From contig NZ_BJVJ01000002.1 of assembly GCF_007989085.1 (NCBI RefSeq), forward strand, positions 1-64,000: a stretch of 64,000 nt of DNA. Reading direction: 5' to 3'. Of the stretch, positions 16,186-25,045 are shown piece by piece. The DNA comes from Pseudonocardia sulfidoxydans NBRC 16205 (GTDB taxonomy: Bacteria > Actinomycetota > Actinomycetes > Mycobacteriales > Pseudonocardiaceae). Position 1 is the stretch's first letter. Each line of letters begins with the position of its first letter. The notes under the pieces were generated by a model that did not search any database, had not been told where the DNA came from, and saw only the letters and a program-made list of their open reading frames with translations. The translations under genes and the position numbers were made by a program.

Positions 16186-17019
16186 ATGACGGTGCAGGTC
16201 GGGCGCTACGGCGTGTGGCGCCGGGGGCGCGAGCTCGACGGCGCGCTCGCGGCGCGCATCGAGGAGCTCGGGTACGGCGCGATCTGGATCGGTGGCTCCC
16301 CGCCCGCCGAGCTCGGCATCGTCGAGGAACTGCTGTCCGCCACCGACGCGATCGCGGTCGGCACGAGCATCGTGAACATGTGGAACAGCCCGGCCGACGA
16401 GGTCGCGCGCTCCTACCACCGGATCGAGAAGGCGTTCCCCGGCCGGTTCCTGCTCGGTGTCGGTGTCGGCCACCCGGAGGCCACGACGCAGTACGCGAAG
16501 CCGTTCGACACGATCGTCGGCTACCTCGACGCGCTCGACGCCGCCGGCGTCCCCGTCGAGGGGAGGGCGCTGGCCGCGTTGGGGCCCAAGGTGCTGCGGG
16601 TTTCCGCCGAGCGGACCGCGGGTGCGCTGCCGTACCTGACGACGCCCGAGCACACCCGTGAGGCGCGGGAGATCCTGGGCGACGGGCGGCTGCTGGTGGC
16701 CGAGCACAAGGTCGTCCTCGACACCGACCCGCAGCGGGCCCGCGACCTGGGCCGCCCGGCCGTCGTCAGCCCCTACCTGGGCCTGGTGAACTACCGGCGC
16801 AACCTGATGCGGCTCGGCTTCACCGCCCGCCAGCTCGACGACGCCGCTGACGAGGTGATCGACGCCGTCGTCGCGCACGGCGACGCCGCCGCCGTCGCGG
16901 CCCGGCTGAACGAGCACCTCGCCGCGGGCGCCGACCACGTCTGCGCGCAGCTGCTCGTGCCCGGCTCCGATGACCCCGTCCCCGGGCTCACTGAACTCGC
17001 AGGGGCGCTAGGGCTCTGA
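16186..17019 (+). CDS. LLM-class, probably F420-dependent, oxidoreductase
   Basis: A 277-residue TIM-barrel protein of the luciferase-like monooxygenase class. Supporting blocks are ELGYGAIWIGG at the N terminus, AIAVGTSIVNMW, the nucleotide-binding RFLLGVGVGHPE near residue 90 and GPKVLRVSAER near 130. It resembles the TIGR03620 group of mycobacterial F420-dependent enzymes. The ATG at 16186 has a GAGGAGG box about 8 nt upstream. Its last 12 bp overlap the end of the convergent exporter gene. Substrate is unknown. Confidence 0.88.
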   Translation: MTVQVGRYGVWRRGRELDGALAARIEELGYGAIWIGGSPPAELGIVEELLSATDAIAVGTSIVNMWNSPADEVARSYHRIEKAFPGRFLLGVGVGHPEATTQYAKPFDTIVGYLDALDAAGVPVEGRALAALGPKVLRVSAERTAGALPYLTTPEHTREAREILGDGRLLVAEHKVVLDTDPQRARDLGRPAVVSPYLGLVNYRRNLMRLGFTARQLDDAADEVIDAVVAHGDAAAVAARLNEHLAAGADHVCAQLLVPGSDDPVPGLTELAGALGL

Positions 17020-18525
17020 GCGGTCCGCCGGGGCCACCTGCGGGCCGTTGATCCCGCAGTGCGGGCAGCGTTCGAGGGCGAACCGGTCGCCCCCGGGCGC
17101 CGCCCCGCCCCCTGCCGACAGGTCCGGTGTGGCGGTGCGGCCGGTCCGCACGAACACGAACGACACGACCGCGGCCGCCACCAGCAGCGCCGCGCCGATC
17201 CACATCGTGACCCGGTAGCCCGCGGCGAACACCACCGGGTCGGTGTAGGCGTCCCCGGTGATCCCCGCGACGCCGGGGACCACGGCGACGGCCAGCAGCC
17301 CGGCGGCGCGCGCGACGGCGTTGTTCACCCCGGACGCCGCGCCCGCGTGCCGGTCCGACGCCGCGTCGAGGACCGTCGACGTCAACGGTGCGACGGTCAG
17401 CGACAGCCCCACACCGAACACGACGACCGCCGGCAGCACGTCGGCCGGCCACGACGCGTCCGCCCCGATACGGCCCATCAGCACGAGCCCACCCGCGGAG
17501 ACCAGAGGGCCGACCGTCATCGGGATGCGCGCCCCGATCCGCTGCGCCAGCGCGCCCGCGCGCGAGGAGAACAGCAGCATGATCACCGTGACCGGCAGCA
17601 GCGCCGTCCCGGCCTGCAGCGGGCTGAACCCCGACACCACCTGCAGGAACAGCACCAGCATCACGAACACGGTGCCGAGGGCCGCGTAGATGAACAGGGT
17701 CGCGACGTTCGCCGCGGTGAACACGCGGTCGGCGAACAGGCCCGGCGGCACGAGGGGATGCGACGAGCGTCGTTCGGCGACGACGAACCCCGCCAGCGCG
17801 AGGACGCCGACGACCAGGCCGACGACCAGCGCGGGGGAGGTGCCCGACCCGAGCCCGGTCAGCGACCACGTCAGCGCGCCGAGCCCGAGCGTGGCCAGCA
17901 CCGTCCCGGTCACGTCGAGGTGCGGTGCCGCCGACGGGTCGCGGGTCTCCGGGACGTGCCGGACCGCGACGACGACGATCAGCACCGCCAGCGGCAGGTT
18001 GATCCAGAACACCAGCCGCCAGTCGATGCCGACGAGCCAGCCGCCCAGGAACGGGCCGACCGCCCCGGCGATGCCGCCCAGTCCCGACCAGGCACCGATG
18101 GCGGCGCCCCGGTCGCGGCCGTGGAACGACGCCGAGATGATCGCCAGGCTGCCGGGGGTGAGCAGCGCCCCGCCGATGCCCTGCAGCGCGCGGGCAGCGA
18201 TCAGCGTCTCGATGTTCGGGGCCAGCCCGCACACCGCCGAGGCGACCGCGAACCAGACGACGCCGATGACGAAGACGCGGCGTCGGCCGAACCGGTCGCC
18301 CAGCGAACCGCCCAGCAGGATCAGCGACGCGAGGGTGAGCGTGTAGGCGTTGACCGTCCACTGCAGGCCGGTGAACCCGGCACCGAACTCGTGCCCGATG
18401 CGTTCGAGCGCGACGTTGACGACCGTCCCGTCGAGCATCGCCATGCCCGAGCCGAGGACCGTCGTGAGGAGCACCCAGCGTCCCGCGGGGGTGCGCAGTT
18501 GCAGCTCGCCGGCCGCATCGCCCAT
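17008..18525 (-). CDS. DHA2-family MFS drug exporter
   Basis: A 505-residue major facilitator protein with about 14 membrane segments. The DHA2 signatures are visible: MAMLDGTVVNVALERIG (motif D1) in segment 1, GGSLGDRFGRRRVFVIG (motif A), and ALQGIGGALLTPGSLAII with GIAGAVGPFLGGWLVG (motif C) of proton antiporters. The last residues form a cytoplasmic tail with a CPHCG knuckle (near residue 489), which is unusual for the family. ATG start is 8 nt below TAGGCT on the minus strand, so leaderless. Substrate is unknown; multidrug export is the family role. Confidence 0.92.
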   Translation of the reverse strand: MGDAAGELQLRTPAGRWVLLTTVLGSGMAMLDGTVVNVALERIGHEFGAGFTGLQWTVNAYTLTLASLILLGGSLGDRFGRRRVFVIGVVWFAVASAVCGLAPNIETLIAARALQGIGGALLTPGSLAIISASFHGRDRGAAIGAWSGLGGIAGAVGPFLGGWLVGIDWRLVFWINLPLAVLIVVVAVRHVPETRDPSAAPHLDVTGTVLATLGLGALTWSLTGLGSGTSPALVVGLVVGVLALAGFVVAERRSSHPLVPPGLFADRVFTAANVATLFIYAALGTVFVMLVLFLQVVSGFSPLQAGTALLPVTVIMLLFSSRAGALAQRIGARIPMTVGPLVSAGGLVLMGRIGADASWPADVLPAVVVFGVGLSLTVAPLTSTVLDAASDRHAGAASGVNNAVARAAGLLAVAVVPGVAGITGDAYTDPVVFAAGYRVTMWIGAALLVAAAVVSFVFVRTGRTATPDLSAGGGAAPGGDRFALERCPHCGINGPQVAPADRSEP

Positions 18526-18795
18526 GGCCGCCGAGCCTAGACACCCCCGGCGGTCGCCGCCGCGCGCGCGGGTGTGTGGCGGCGGGACGCCTGGAGGTTG
18601 CGTCGATCATGATCAGCAGACCGGGTGGCTTCGCCGACCTGCGGTCACGCTCCGTGCTCGCTTTCCTGCGGTGTTCGTGAGGGGGATACCGACTCGCCGG
18701 GTGAACGGGCCCGTGTGGAACAGTCGGTGACCAGGTCGTCACCGGGTGACGTGACGGTCGTTGGCCGAGGTGGACGGAACGGGAGGTAGCCGACG
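18526..18795. other. Intergenic region, promoter space
   Basis: This 270-bp divergent spacer contains the TAGGCT -10 box of the exporter (18534-18539, minus strand) and, near its right end, a GGGAGG ribosome-binding box ahead of the transpeptidase ATG. A short perfect palindrome GATCATGATC lies near 18607-18616; its role is unknown. I see no coding potential or RNA element in it. Confidence 0.5.
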
Positions 18796-19548
18796 ATGGG
18801 CGCACACAGGTGGCGCAGGGTGACGTCGCGACCCGTCCGCACGCGCCGGGCGCTGGTGGCCGCCGCGCTCGTCGCGATCACCGGCCTCGCCGGCACGGGT
18901 GTCGCCCTCGCGGCGCCCGCGGGCCCCCCGCCCGCCGAGCCGCCCCCTACCGCCTCGGGTCTCGACCCGGTCCGTGCCGACCTCCCGGTCCTCGGCACCG
19001 CGCCGCGCACCGCGACCACCGACGCGCCGCCGTCGAGCACCGCCCAGCGTTCGACAGCCCCGCCTTCGACAACCCCGCCTTCGACAGCCCCGCCTTCGAC
19101 GACCACCACCACCACGGCCCCGACGACCCGTGCCACCGCGCAGCACAGCACCACCCCCCGCACGACGACGGCTCCTGCCGCCCGCCCCGACGGTGTCGCC
19201 GGCACGCCGTGCACCGCGACCGCCCGCGCCTGCGTCGACCTGGCCACCCGCACCGCCTGGCTGCTCGACGGCGACCAGGTCGTCCGCGGGCCGGTCGCGA
19301 TGCAGCACGGCGGCTCCGAGTACCCGACGCCGACCGGGACGTTCGCGGTGCAGTGGAAGGCTGAGCAGTACACCAGCCGCGAGTTCGGCACCCCGATGCC
19401 GTACTCGGTCTTCTTCGCTCCCGGCGGGGTCGCGTTCCACGAGGGCCGGCAGGACACCCCGTCGGCGGGCTGCGTGAAGCTCGTCCACGACGACGCGAAG
19501 GCGTGGTTCTCCTACCTCCAGGTCGGCGACGAGGTCCAGGTTCATTAG
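18796..19548 (+). CDS. Secreted L,D-transpeptidase (YkuD fold)
   Basis: A 250-residue exported protein. Residues 1-40 form an arginine-rich signal peptide, residues 41-130 a proline/threonine/serine linker, and residues 135-250 a YkuD catalytic domain with a conserved His215 (VAFHEG) and Cys226 in SAGCVKL. Such enzymes make 3-3 peptidoglycan cross-links or attach proteins. The linker contains four 15-bp DNA repeats giving STAPP/STTPP units. It is smaller than the Ig-domain Ldt proteins of mycobacteria. A good GGGAGG ribosome-binding box precedes the ATG. Confidence 0.88.
   Translation: MGAHRWRRVTSRPVRTRRALVAAALVAITGLAGTGVALAAPAGPPPAEPPPTASGLDPVRADLPVLGTAPRTATTDAPPSSTAQRSTAPPSTTPPSTAPPSTTTTTTAPTTRATAQHSTTPRTTTAPAARPDGVAGTPCTATARACVDLATRTAWLLDGDQVVRGPVAMQHGGSEYPTPTGTFAVQWKAEQYTSREFGTPMPYSVFFAPGGVAFHEGRQDTPSAGCVKLVHDDAKAWFSYLQVGDEVQVH
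19050..19103 (+). repeat. 15-bp tandem repeat inside the transpeptidase linker
   Basis: Three full copies of TTCGACAGCCCCGCC (the middle copy has AAC for AGC) start at 19050, 19065 and 19080, with a partial fourth at 19095. The unit is a multiple of three and adds Ser-Thr-Ala/Thr-Pro-Pro, so copy-number change would lengthen or shorten the wall-spanning linker without a frameshift. Confidence 0.85.
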
Positions 19549-19612
19549 GAGGACCGTTCGGACGGGCAGGGTCTCCAGCGGCGAACACCCCGTCCGGACG
19601 CACCGAATTCAC

Positions 19613-19630
19613 TTCTACGCGGGGTAGAAT
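19613..19630 (+). promoter_or_regulatory. BlaI-type operator overlapping the -10 box
   Basis: A perfect inverted repeat TTCTAC-GCGGG-GTAGAA (19613-19629) overlaps a TAGAAT -10 hexamer (19625-19630), which lies 7 nt upstream of the GTG of the BlaI-like gene. BlaI/MecI dimers bind short dyads of this kind over their own promoter, so autorepression is likely. It is inferred from position and symmetry only. Confidence 0.65.
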
Positions 19631-19637
19631 CGACCTC

Positions 19638-19979
19638 GTGCCGAGTCTGGGTGAGTTGGAGCGTGCCGTCATGGAGGTCCTGTGGGCCGCCGACGGGCCG
19701 CAGACCGCGCGAGAGGTCCAGGAGGCCCTTGCCGACCGTGACCTGGCGACGACGACCGTGCTGACGGTCCTCGGTAGGCTGGAACGCAAACAGCTGGTGA
19801 CCCGCACCCGCGACGGGCGGGCGCACCACTACCAGCCGGTGGCCAGCCGGGAGGACCATGTGGCCGAGCTGATGCGCGACGCACTCGACGCCGCCCCCGA
19901 CCGTGGGGCCGCGCTCGCGCGTTTCCTGGGCTCGATCCCCGACGACGAACGCGCCGCCCTGCGCGACCTGCTGGGCTGA
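19638..19979 (+). CDS. BlaI/MecI/CopY-family winged-helix repressor
   Basis: A 113-residue repressor. The N-terminal winged helix has the family wording LGELERAVMEVLWAADGPQT, TTTVLTVLGRLERKQLV and RTRDGRAHHYQPV; the C-terminal part is the dimerisation helix region (AELMRDALDAAPDRGAALARF). The GTG at 19638 is leaderless with a dyad over the promoter. The following gene encodes an M56 membrane metallopeptidase, the usual partner that inactivates such repressors. No beta-lactamase gene is present, so the regulated targets are unknown. Confidence 0.9.
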   Translation: MPSLGELERAVMEVLWAADGPQTAREVQEALADRDLATTTVLTVLGRLERKQLVTRTRDGRAHHYQPVASREDHVAELMRDALDAAPDRGAALARFLGSIPDDERAALRDLLG

Positions 19980-20012
19980 CGGTCCCGCCGTCGTGCGTGT
20001 CCGGCGTCATCG

Positions 20013-20918
20013 ATGGAGCTGACCGCCCTCGGCCTGCTCGTCCTCGGCCTGCTCCTCGCGGAGCCGGTCAGCCGCACCCTGGCCGCGGCGCACTGGCCCG
20101 CGCGCGACCCGGTGGGTGCGCTGCTGATGTGGCAGGCCGTGGGGCTCGCGGGCGGGCTGTCGCTGCTGGGCGCGGGCATCGTCTACGGGCTGGCCCCGTT
20201 CGGGCCGACGCTGATCCCCGCGGTCGGCGGCTTCTCCCGCGCGGTCGGTGAGGGCCGGGTGCTCGACGACCTCGGCGCGGGCAACACCGTCGCCCTGGTC
20301 GCGACCCTGCTGCTGGGGGCGCGGCTGTTCTTCGTGCTCGCGTCGGTCACGGTGCGCACGTTGCGGGCCCGAGCCCGCCACCGGGACCTGCTCGACGTGC
20401 TCGCCACGCCGTGGCCCGCGGTGCCGGGCACCCGGGTGCTCGACCATCCGATCCCGGTCGCCTACTGCCTGCCGGGGCGCAGCTCGCGGCTGGTGGTGTC
20501 GGCGGGGGTCCTCGAACGTCTTGCGCCCGAGGGGGTGCGGGCCGTCCTCGCCCACGAGCGCGCGCACCTGACCGAACGTCACGACCTGGTCGTCCTGCCG
20601 TTCGTGGCGTGGGGGGCGACGGCGCCGTTCGTGCGGGGGATGGTGCGTGCGCAGCTCGCGGTCGCGGCGTTGATCGAGATGCGCGCCGACGACGTGGCCG
20701 CGTCGCGGTCGACGCAGCGGGAGCTGGCAGGGGCGCTGCGTACCGTCGGCGGGTCGGCGCCGACGGCGGCGTTGTCGTCGTTCACCTCGGCGGTCGACGC
20801 CCGGATCGCCCGGATCGCCGCCCCACCCCCGCCGCCGTCGACGGCGTTCCGGGTGTCGGTGCGGCTGGCGGCGGTGGCGCTGGTCGCCGTCCCGACGGTA
20901 TTGCTGCTGCACTTCTGA
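20013..20918 (+). CDS. M56-family (BlaR1/MecR1-like) membrane metallopeptidase
   Basis: A 301-residue protein with four predicted membrane segments and a zinc-protease motif HERAH (residues 181-185) followed by the downstream acidic ligand in EMRADDVAASRS. It lies 33 bp after the BlaI-like gene. It lacks the C-terminal penicillin-binding sensor domain of BlaR1, so if it senses a signal it must do so in another way, as in mycobacterial short BlaR-like proteins. Cleavage of the neighbouring repressor is the expected role but is inference. Confidence 0.88.
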   Translation: MELTALGLLVLGLLLAEPVSRTLAAAHWPARDPVGALLMWQAVGLAGGLSLLGAGIVYGLAPFGPTLIPAVGGFSRAVGEGRVLDDLGAGNTVALVATLLLGARLFFVLASVTVRTLRARARHRDLLDVLATPWPAVPGTRVLDHPIPVAYCLPGRSSRLVVSAGVLERLAPEGVRAVLAHERAHLTERHDLVVLPFVAWGATAPFVRGMVRAQLAVAALIEMRADDVAASRSTQRELAGALRTVGGSAPTAALSSFTSAVDARIARIAAPPPPPSTAFRVSVRLAAVALVAVPTVLLLHF

Positions 20919-20938
20919 GGAGCAGCACCGCGGGGGTC

Positions 20939-20978
20939 GTGAGTGGCGATGGTCGCCATGGCGACCATCGCCACTCAC
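20939..20978. repeat. Palindromic repeat P1, copy 3
   Basis: A perfect 40-bp palindrome centred at GCCATGGC. Compared with copy 2 it reads GATGGTCGCC in the left arm with the matching change in the right arm. It lies in the 66-bp gap between the convergent M56 and DinB genes. Confidence 0.9.
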
Positions 20979-20984
20979 AGGGGC

Positions 20985-21509
20985 TCATCCCATCGACTTC
21001 GCGCCGTCGATCGCCTCGCGGATGATGTCGGCGTGCCCGCAGTGCTGCGCGGTCTCGGCGACGATGTGGAGCAGCACGCGGCGCGCCGACCAGCGCGCGC
21101 CCGGCTCGAACCACGGGGCCTCGGGCAGCGGGTGCGAGTCGTCGAGGTCGGGCAGGCTCCCCAGCAGCGCGGTGGTGCGGGCGGCGACGCGGTCGTACTC
21201 GGCGAGCACCCCGGCGACGGTCTCGCCCGGCAGCAGCCGGAACGAGTTGGCGTGGCCCTCGTAGTCGGGTTCGCCCTCGTGGGTGGGGGCGCCGTTCTCG
21301 ATGAAGTCGAGCCAGCTGTCCTCGGTGGCGGCGACGTGCTTGACCAGCCCGGCCAGGCACAGCTCGGAGACGGTGGGCGTCGCCACGACCTGCTCGTCGC
21401 TGAGCCCGCGCAGCGTGTTGACCAGGAAGAACCGCTGCTTGACCAGGGCCTCCTGCAGGTCGGCGCGCTCACCGGTGAGGGTCTGGGGGGCGTCCTGGGT
21501 GTCGATCAT
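20985..21509 (-). CDS. DinB/DUF664-family protein
   Basis: A 174-residue four-helix-bundle protein of the DinB-like thiol-transferase superfamily. The metal-ligand histidines are placed as expected: LVKHVAATEDSWLDF near residue 58 and HIVAETAQHCGHADIIREA near residues 147-155. In actinobacteria several relatives use mycothiol, and mshC lies 5 kb away, but the substrate is not known. A GGAGGACGAC ribosome-binding region precedes the ATG. It is transcribed divergently from the MoxR gene. Confidence 0.88.
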   Translation of the reverse strand: MIDTQDAPQTLTGERADLQEALVKQRFFLVNTLRGLSDEQVVATPTVSELCLAGLVKHVAATEDSWLDFIENGAPTHEGEPDYEGHANSFRLLPGETVAGVLAEYDRVAARTTALLGSLPDLDDSHPLPEAPWFEPGARWSARRVLLHIVAETAQHCGHADIIREAIDGAKSMG

Positions 21510-21635
21510 GTCGTCCTCCGGGTGGTCTGGCGTTTCCGACGAGGAGAACGTTACGAAGCGTTGTGGTCAGATCCTGACCGCAAGCGGCCACGATTTTCGG
21601 CGATCGTCCCGACGCCCGCGGCGTAGCGTGAGGAC

Positions 21636-23036
21636 GTGCCCGTCACACTCCCTTCCGATCTTCCCGACACCCTCGGCGCGCTGCGCGCCTCCGGTCACAC
21701 GCAGCGCGACGTCAAGTCCGAACTCCGCGACAACCTGCTCGCCGCCCTGCGCGAGGGCCGCGACCCCTGGCCCGGCATCGTCGGCTTCGAGTCGACCGTG
21801 CTGCCCCAGCTCGAGCGCGCCCTGCTCGCCGGCCACGACCTCGTCCTGCTGGGCGAGCGCGGCCAGGGCAAGACCCGGCTGCTCCGCTCCCTCGTCGGCC
21901 TGCTCGACGAGTGGACCCCCGTCATCGCGGGCTCCGAACTGGGCGAACACCCCTACGAGCCGATCACCCCCGCCTCGATCCGTCGCGCCGCCGAGCTGGG
22001 CGACGCGCTGCCCGTGGCGTGGCGGCACCGCTCCGAGCGCTACACCGAGAAGCTGGCGACGCCCGACACCGCGGTCGCCGACCTCATCGGGGACGTCGAC
22101 CCGGTCAAGGTCGCCGAGGGCCGCTCGCTGGGCGACCCGGAGACCATCCACTTCGGGCTGGTCCCGCGCGCGCACCGCGGCGTCGTCGCGATCAACGAGC
22201 TGCCCGACCTCGCCGAGCGCATCCAGGTCGCGCTGCTCAACGTCATGGAGGAGCGCGACATCCAGGTCCGCGGCTACACGCTGCGGCTGCCGCTGGACGT
22301 GCTGCTCGTCGCGAGCGCCAACCCGGAGGACTACACCAACCGCGGGCGGATCATCACCCCGCTCAAGGACCGCTTCGGCGCGGAGGTCCGCACCCACTAC
22401 CCGCTCGAGGTGCGCGACGAGATCGCGCTGGTCGAGCAGGAGGCCGAGCTCGTCGCCGACGTGCCGCGGCACCTGATCGAGGTCGTCGCCCGGTTCACCC
22501 GGCACCTGCGCGAGGCGACCGCGATCGACCAGTCGTCGGGCGTCTCGGCCCGGTTCGCGGTGGCCGCCGCGGAGACCGTCGCGGCCGCGGCGCTGCGGCG
22601 GGCGGCGATCACGGGGGAGGCCCGTGCCGTCGCCCGGCCCGTCGACCTCGACTCGGTGCCCGCGGTGCTGCGCGGGAAGCTGGAGTTCGCCTCCGGTGAG
22701 GAAGGCCGCGAGGAGGAGATCCTCGAGCACCTGCTGCGCCGGGCCACGGCCGACACCGCCCGGTTCGCCCTGCGCGGCGTCGACCTCTCCGAGCTGACCG
22801 ACGCCGTCGGCACCCGCCCGGTCCGCACCGGCGAACGTGTCCCCGCCGCCGAGGTCGTCGCGGCGTTGCCGCAGGTCCCGGCGCTCACCGAGGTCGCGAC
22901 CCGGCTCGGGGCGTCCGGTACCGAGGACCCGGGCCCGATGGCGTCGGCCGCGGAGCTGGCGCTGGAGTACCTGTTCCTCACGCGCAAGCTCGCCAAGGAC
23001 TCCTCCGACGACGGAGACACGGTCAGCTATGGCTGA
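21636..23036 (+). CDS. MoxR-like AAA+ ATPase (magnesium-chelatase-like)
   Basis: A 466-residue AAA+ protein with Walker A GERGQGKT (residues 73-80), Walker B region GVVAINELPDL, a sensor block VLLVASANPEDYTNRGR, and an arginine-containing C-terminal lid. It belongs to the ChlI/MoxR-like class that works with a von Willebrand A partner, here encoded by the next gene with an 8-bp overlap. The GTG start is 6 nt below TAGCGT. The client protein or metal complex is unknown; no chelatase pathway genes are near. Confidence 0.88.
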   Translation: MPVTLPSDLPDTLGALRASGHTQRDVKSELRDNLLAALREGRDPWPGIVGFESTVLPQLERALLAGHDLVLLGERGQGKTRLLRSLVGLLDEWTPVIAGSELGEHPYEPITPASIRRAAELGDALPVAWRHRSERYTEKLATPDTAVADLIGDVDPVKVAEGRSLGDPETIHFGLVPRAHRGVVAINELPDLAERIQVALLNVMEERDIQVRGYTLRLPLDVLLVASANPEDYTNRGRIITPLKDRFGAEVRTHYPLEVRDEIALVEQEAELVADVPRHLIEVVARFTRHLREATAIDQSSGVSARFAVAAAETVAAAALRRAAITGEARAVARPVDLDSVPAVLRGKLEFASGEEGREEEILEHLLRRATADTARFALRGVDLSELTDAVGTRPVRTGERVPAAEVVAALPQVPALTEVATRLGASGTEDPGPMASAAELALEYLFLTRKLAKDSSDDGDTVSYG

Positions 23037-24987
23037 TCCGCGCCGGCGCCGGCGCAGGTACGCCTACGGCCCCTACGCCGGCGGGCCCGACCCGCTGGCG
23101 CCACCGTTCGACATCCGCTCGGCCATGGACCAGATCGGCCGCGACGTCATGGACGGCAGCTCCCCGCGGCAGGCGCTGCAGGAGCTGCTGCGCCGCGGAT
23201 TGGAGGGCCGTCGCGGTCTCGACGAGCTGTCGCGGCAGGTGTGGCAGCGCCGTCGCGACCTCCAACGCGACAACCGGCTCGACGGCACCCTGCAGCAGGT
23301 CCGTGAGCTGCTGGAACGCGCGATGAACGCCGAGCGCGACGCACTCGCCAACGAGCACTCCGATGACGCCCGGTTCCGCGAGATGCAGCTCGACGCCCTC
23401 CCGAACGACACCGGCGGCGCGGTGCGGGAGCTGTCGGAGTACGACTGGCGCTCCTCCGACGCCCGTGAGGCCTACGAGGAGATCCGCGACCTGCTCGGCC
23501 GGGAGATGCTCGACCAGCGCTTCCAGGGCATGAAGGAGGCGATGCAGAACGCGACGCCGCAGGACGTCGAGGCCATCCGCGAGATGCTCGACGACCTCAA
23601 CTCGCTCCTGCAGAACCACGCCGCCGGCCAGGACACCACACAGCAGTTCTCCGAGTTCATGGCCGAACACGGCGAGTTCTTCCCGGAGAACCCGCAGAAC
23701 ACCGACGAGCTCGCCGACCTGCTCGCCGCCCGCGCCGCCGCCGCGCAGCGGATGATGAACTCGATGTCGGCCGAGCAGCGGGCCGAGCTCATGGAGCTGT
23801 CGCAGCAGGCGTTCGGTGACCCGCGGCTCGCCCAGGCGCTCTCGCAGCTCGACGCCAACCTGCAGGGCCTGCGCCCCGGCGAGGACTGGCAGGGCTCCGG
23901 CCGGTTCCGCGGCGACAACCCCATGGGGATGGGTGAGGCCACCCGCGCCCTGGAGGAGCTGGGGCAGCTCGACGCGCTCGCCGAGCAGCTCGCCCAGAGC
24001 TACCCCGGCGCGCGGCTGGAGGACATCGACCTCGACGCCGTCGCCGACCTGCTCGGCGACGAGGCCCGTGTCGACGCCCGCGCCCTGGCCGACCTGGAGC
24101 GTGAGCTGGCCCGCCAGGGCCTGTTCGAACGCGCCCCCGACGGTTCGCTGCTGTTGTCGCCCAAGGCGTTGCGCCGCCTCGGGGAGTCGGCGCTGCGCGA
24201 CGTCGTCGACAAGATGGGGTCGCGGCGCGGGGAACGCGAGACCCGCCGCTCCGGCGCCGCCGGCGAGGCGACCGGCGCGACCCGGCCGTGGGCGTTCGGC
24301 GACACCGAGGCCTGGTCGGTGCCCCGCACCCTGCTCAACGCCCAGCTGCGCCGGGCCGGGGGCGACACCCGCACCCTCGACGTCAGCGACGTCGAGATCG
24401 TCGAGACCGAGCAGCGGACCCGCGCCGCGGTGGCGCTGCTCGTCGACACCTCGTGGTCGATGGTGGCCGAGGGCCGGTGGGTGCCGATGAAGCGCACGGC
24501 GCTGGCGCTGCACCAGCTGATCTCCACCCGGTTCCGCGGCGACGACCTCGCGCTGATCACGTTCGGGCGCCACGCCCGCACCGTGGAGCTGGGGGAGCTC
24601 GTCGGGCTCGACGGGGTGTACGCGCAGGGCACCAACCTGCACCACGCGATGCTGCTCGCCGGGCAGCACCTGCGCCGCCACCCGGACGCGATGCCCGTCG
24701 TGCTGGTGGTGACCGACGGGGAGCCGACCGCCCACCTCGAACCCGACGGTGAGGCCTACTTCGACTACCCGCCGAGCCCGCACACGTTGCGCGCCACCGT
24801 GGCCGAGCTCGACCGGCTCACCGCACTGAACGCGGCGTTCACGTTCTTCGTGCTCGGTGACGACCCCCGGCTGGCCGCCTTCATGGACGACGTCGCCCGC
24901 CGCTGCGGGGGCCGCGTCGTGGCCCCCTCGCTCGACGGGCTGGGCGCCGAAGTGGTGTCGGACTACCTGCGCACGCGGCGCCGCTGA
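23029..24987 (+). CDS. VWA-domain protein, partner of the MoxR-like ATPase
   Basis: A 652-residue protein. The long N-terminal part (1-460) is rich in charged helices; residues about 465-640 form a von Willebrand A domain with a complete MIDAS: DTSWS at residue 473, the Thr in GTNLHHAM, and TDGEPT. The ATG at 23029 overlaps the ATPase stop by 8 bp. MoxR-VWA pairs act as chaperones for assembly or metal insertion in other systems. Repeated QQ/LEEL segments suggest coiled coils in the N-terminal half. Confidence 0.87.
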   Translation: MADPRRRRRRYAYGPYAGGPDPLAPPFDIRSAMDQIGRDVMDGSSPRQALQELLRRGLEGRRGLDELSRQVWQRRRDLQRDNRLDGTLQQVRELLERAMNAERDALANEHSDDARFREMQLDALPNDTGGAVRELSEYDWRSSDAREAYEEIRDLLGREMLDQRFQGMKEAMQNATPQDVEAIREMLDDLNSLLQNHAAGQDTTQQFSEFMAEHGEFFPENPQNTDELADLLAARAAAAQRMMNSMSAEQRAELMELSQQAFGDPRLAQALSQLDANLQGLRPGEDWQGSGRFRGDNPMGMGEATRALEELGQLDALAEQLAQSYPGARLEDIDLDAVADLLGDEARVDARALADLERELARQGLFERAPDGSLLLSPKALRRLGESALRDVVDKMGSRRGERETRRSGAAGEATGATRPWAFGDTEAWSVPRTLLNAQLRRAGGDTRTLDVSDVEIVETEQRTRAAVALLVDTSWSMVAEGRWVPMKRTALALHQLISTRFRGDDLALITFGRHARTVELGELVGLDGVYAQGTNLHHAMLLAGQHLRRHPDAMPVVLVVTDGEPTAHLEPDGEAYFDYPPSPHTLRATVAELDRLTALNAAFTFFVLGDDPRLAAFMDDVARRCGGRVVAPSLDGLGAEVVSDYLRTRRR

Positions 24988-25045
24988 CCCGCACCGGTAC
25001 CCGGCGGCGCTGCGAACCCGTGCGCCGTCGGGTACAGGTGGGCCG

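Noticed and set aside
18607-18616. GATCATGATC palindrome as a regulator site
   Set aside because: Single 10-bp palindrome with no second copy and no link to a known regulator in the window.
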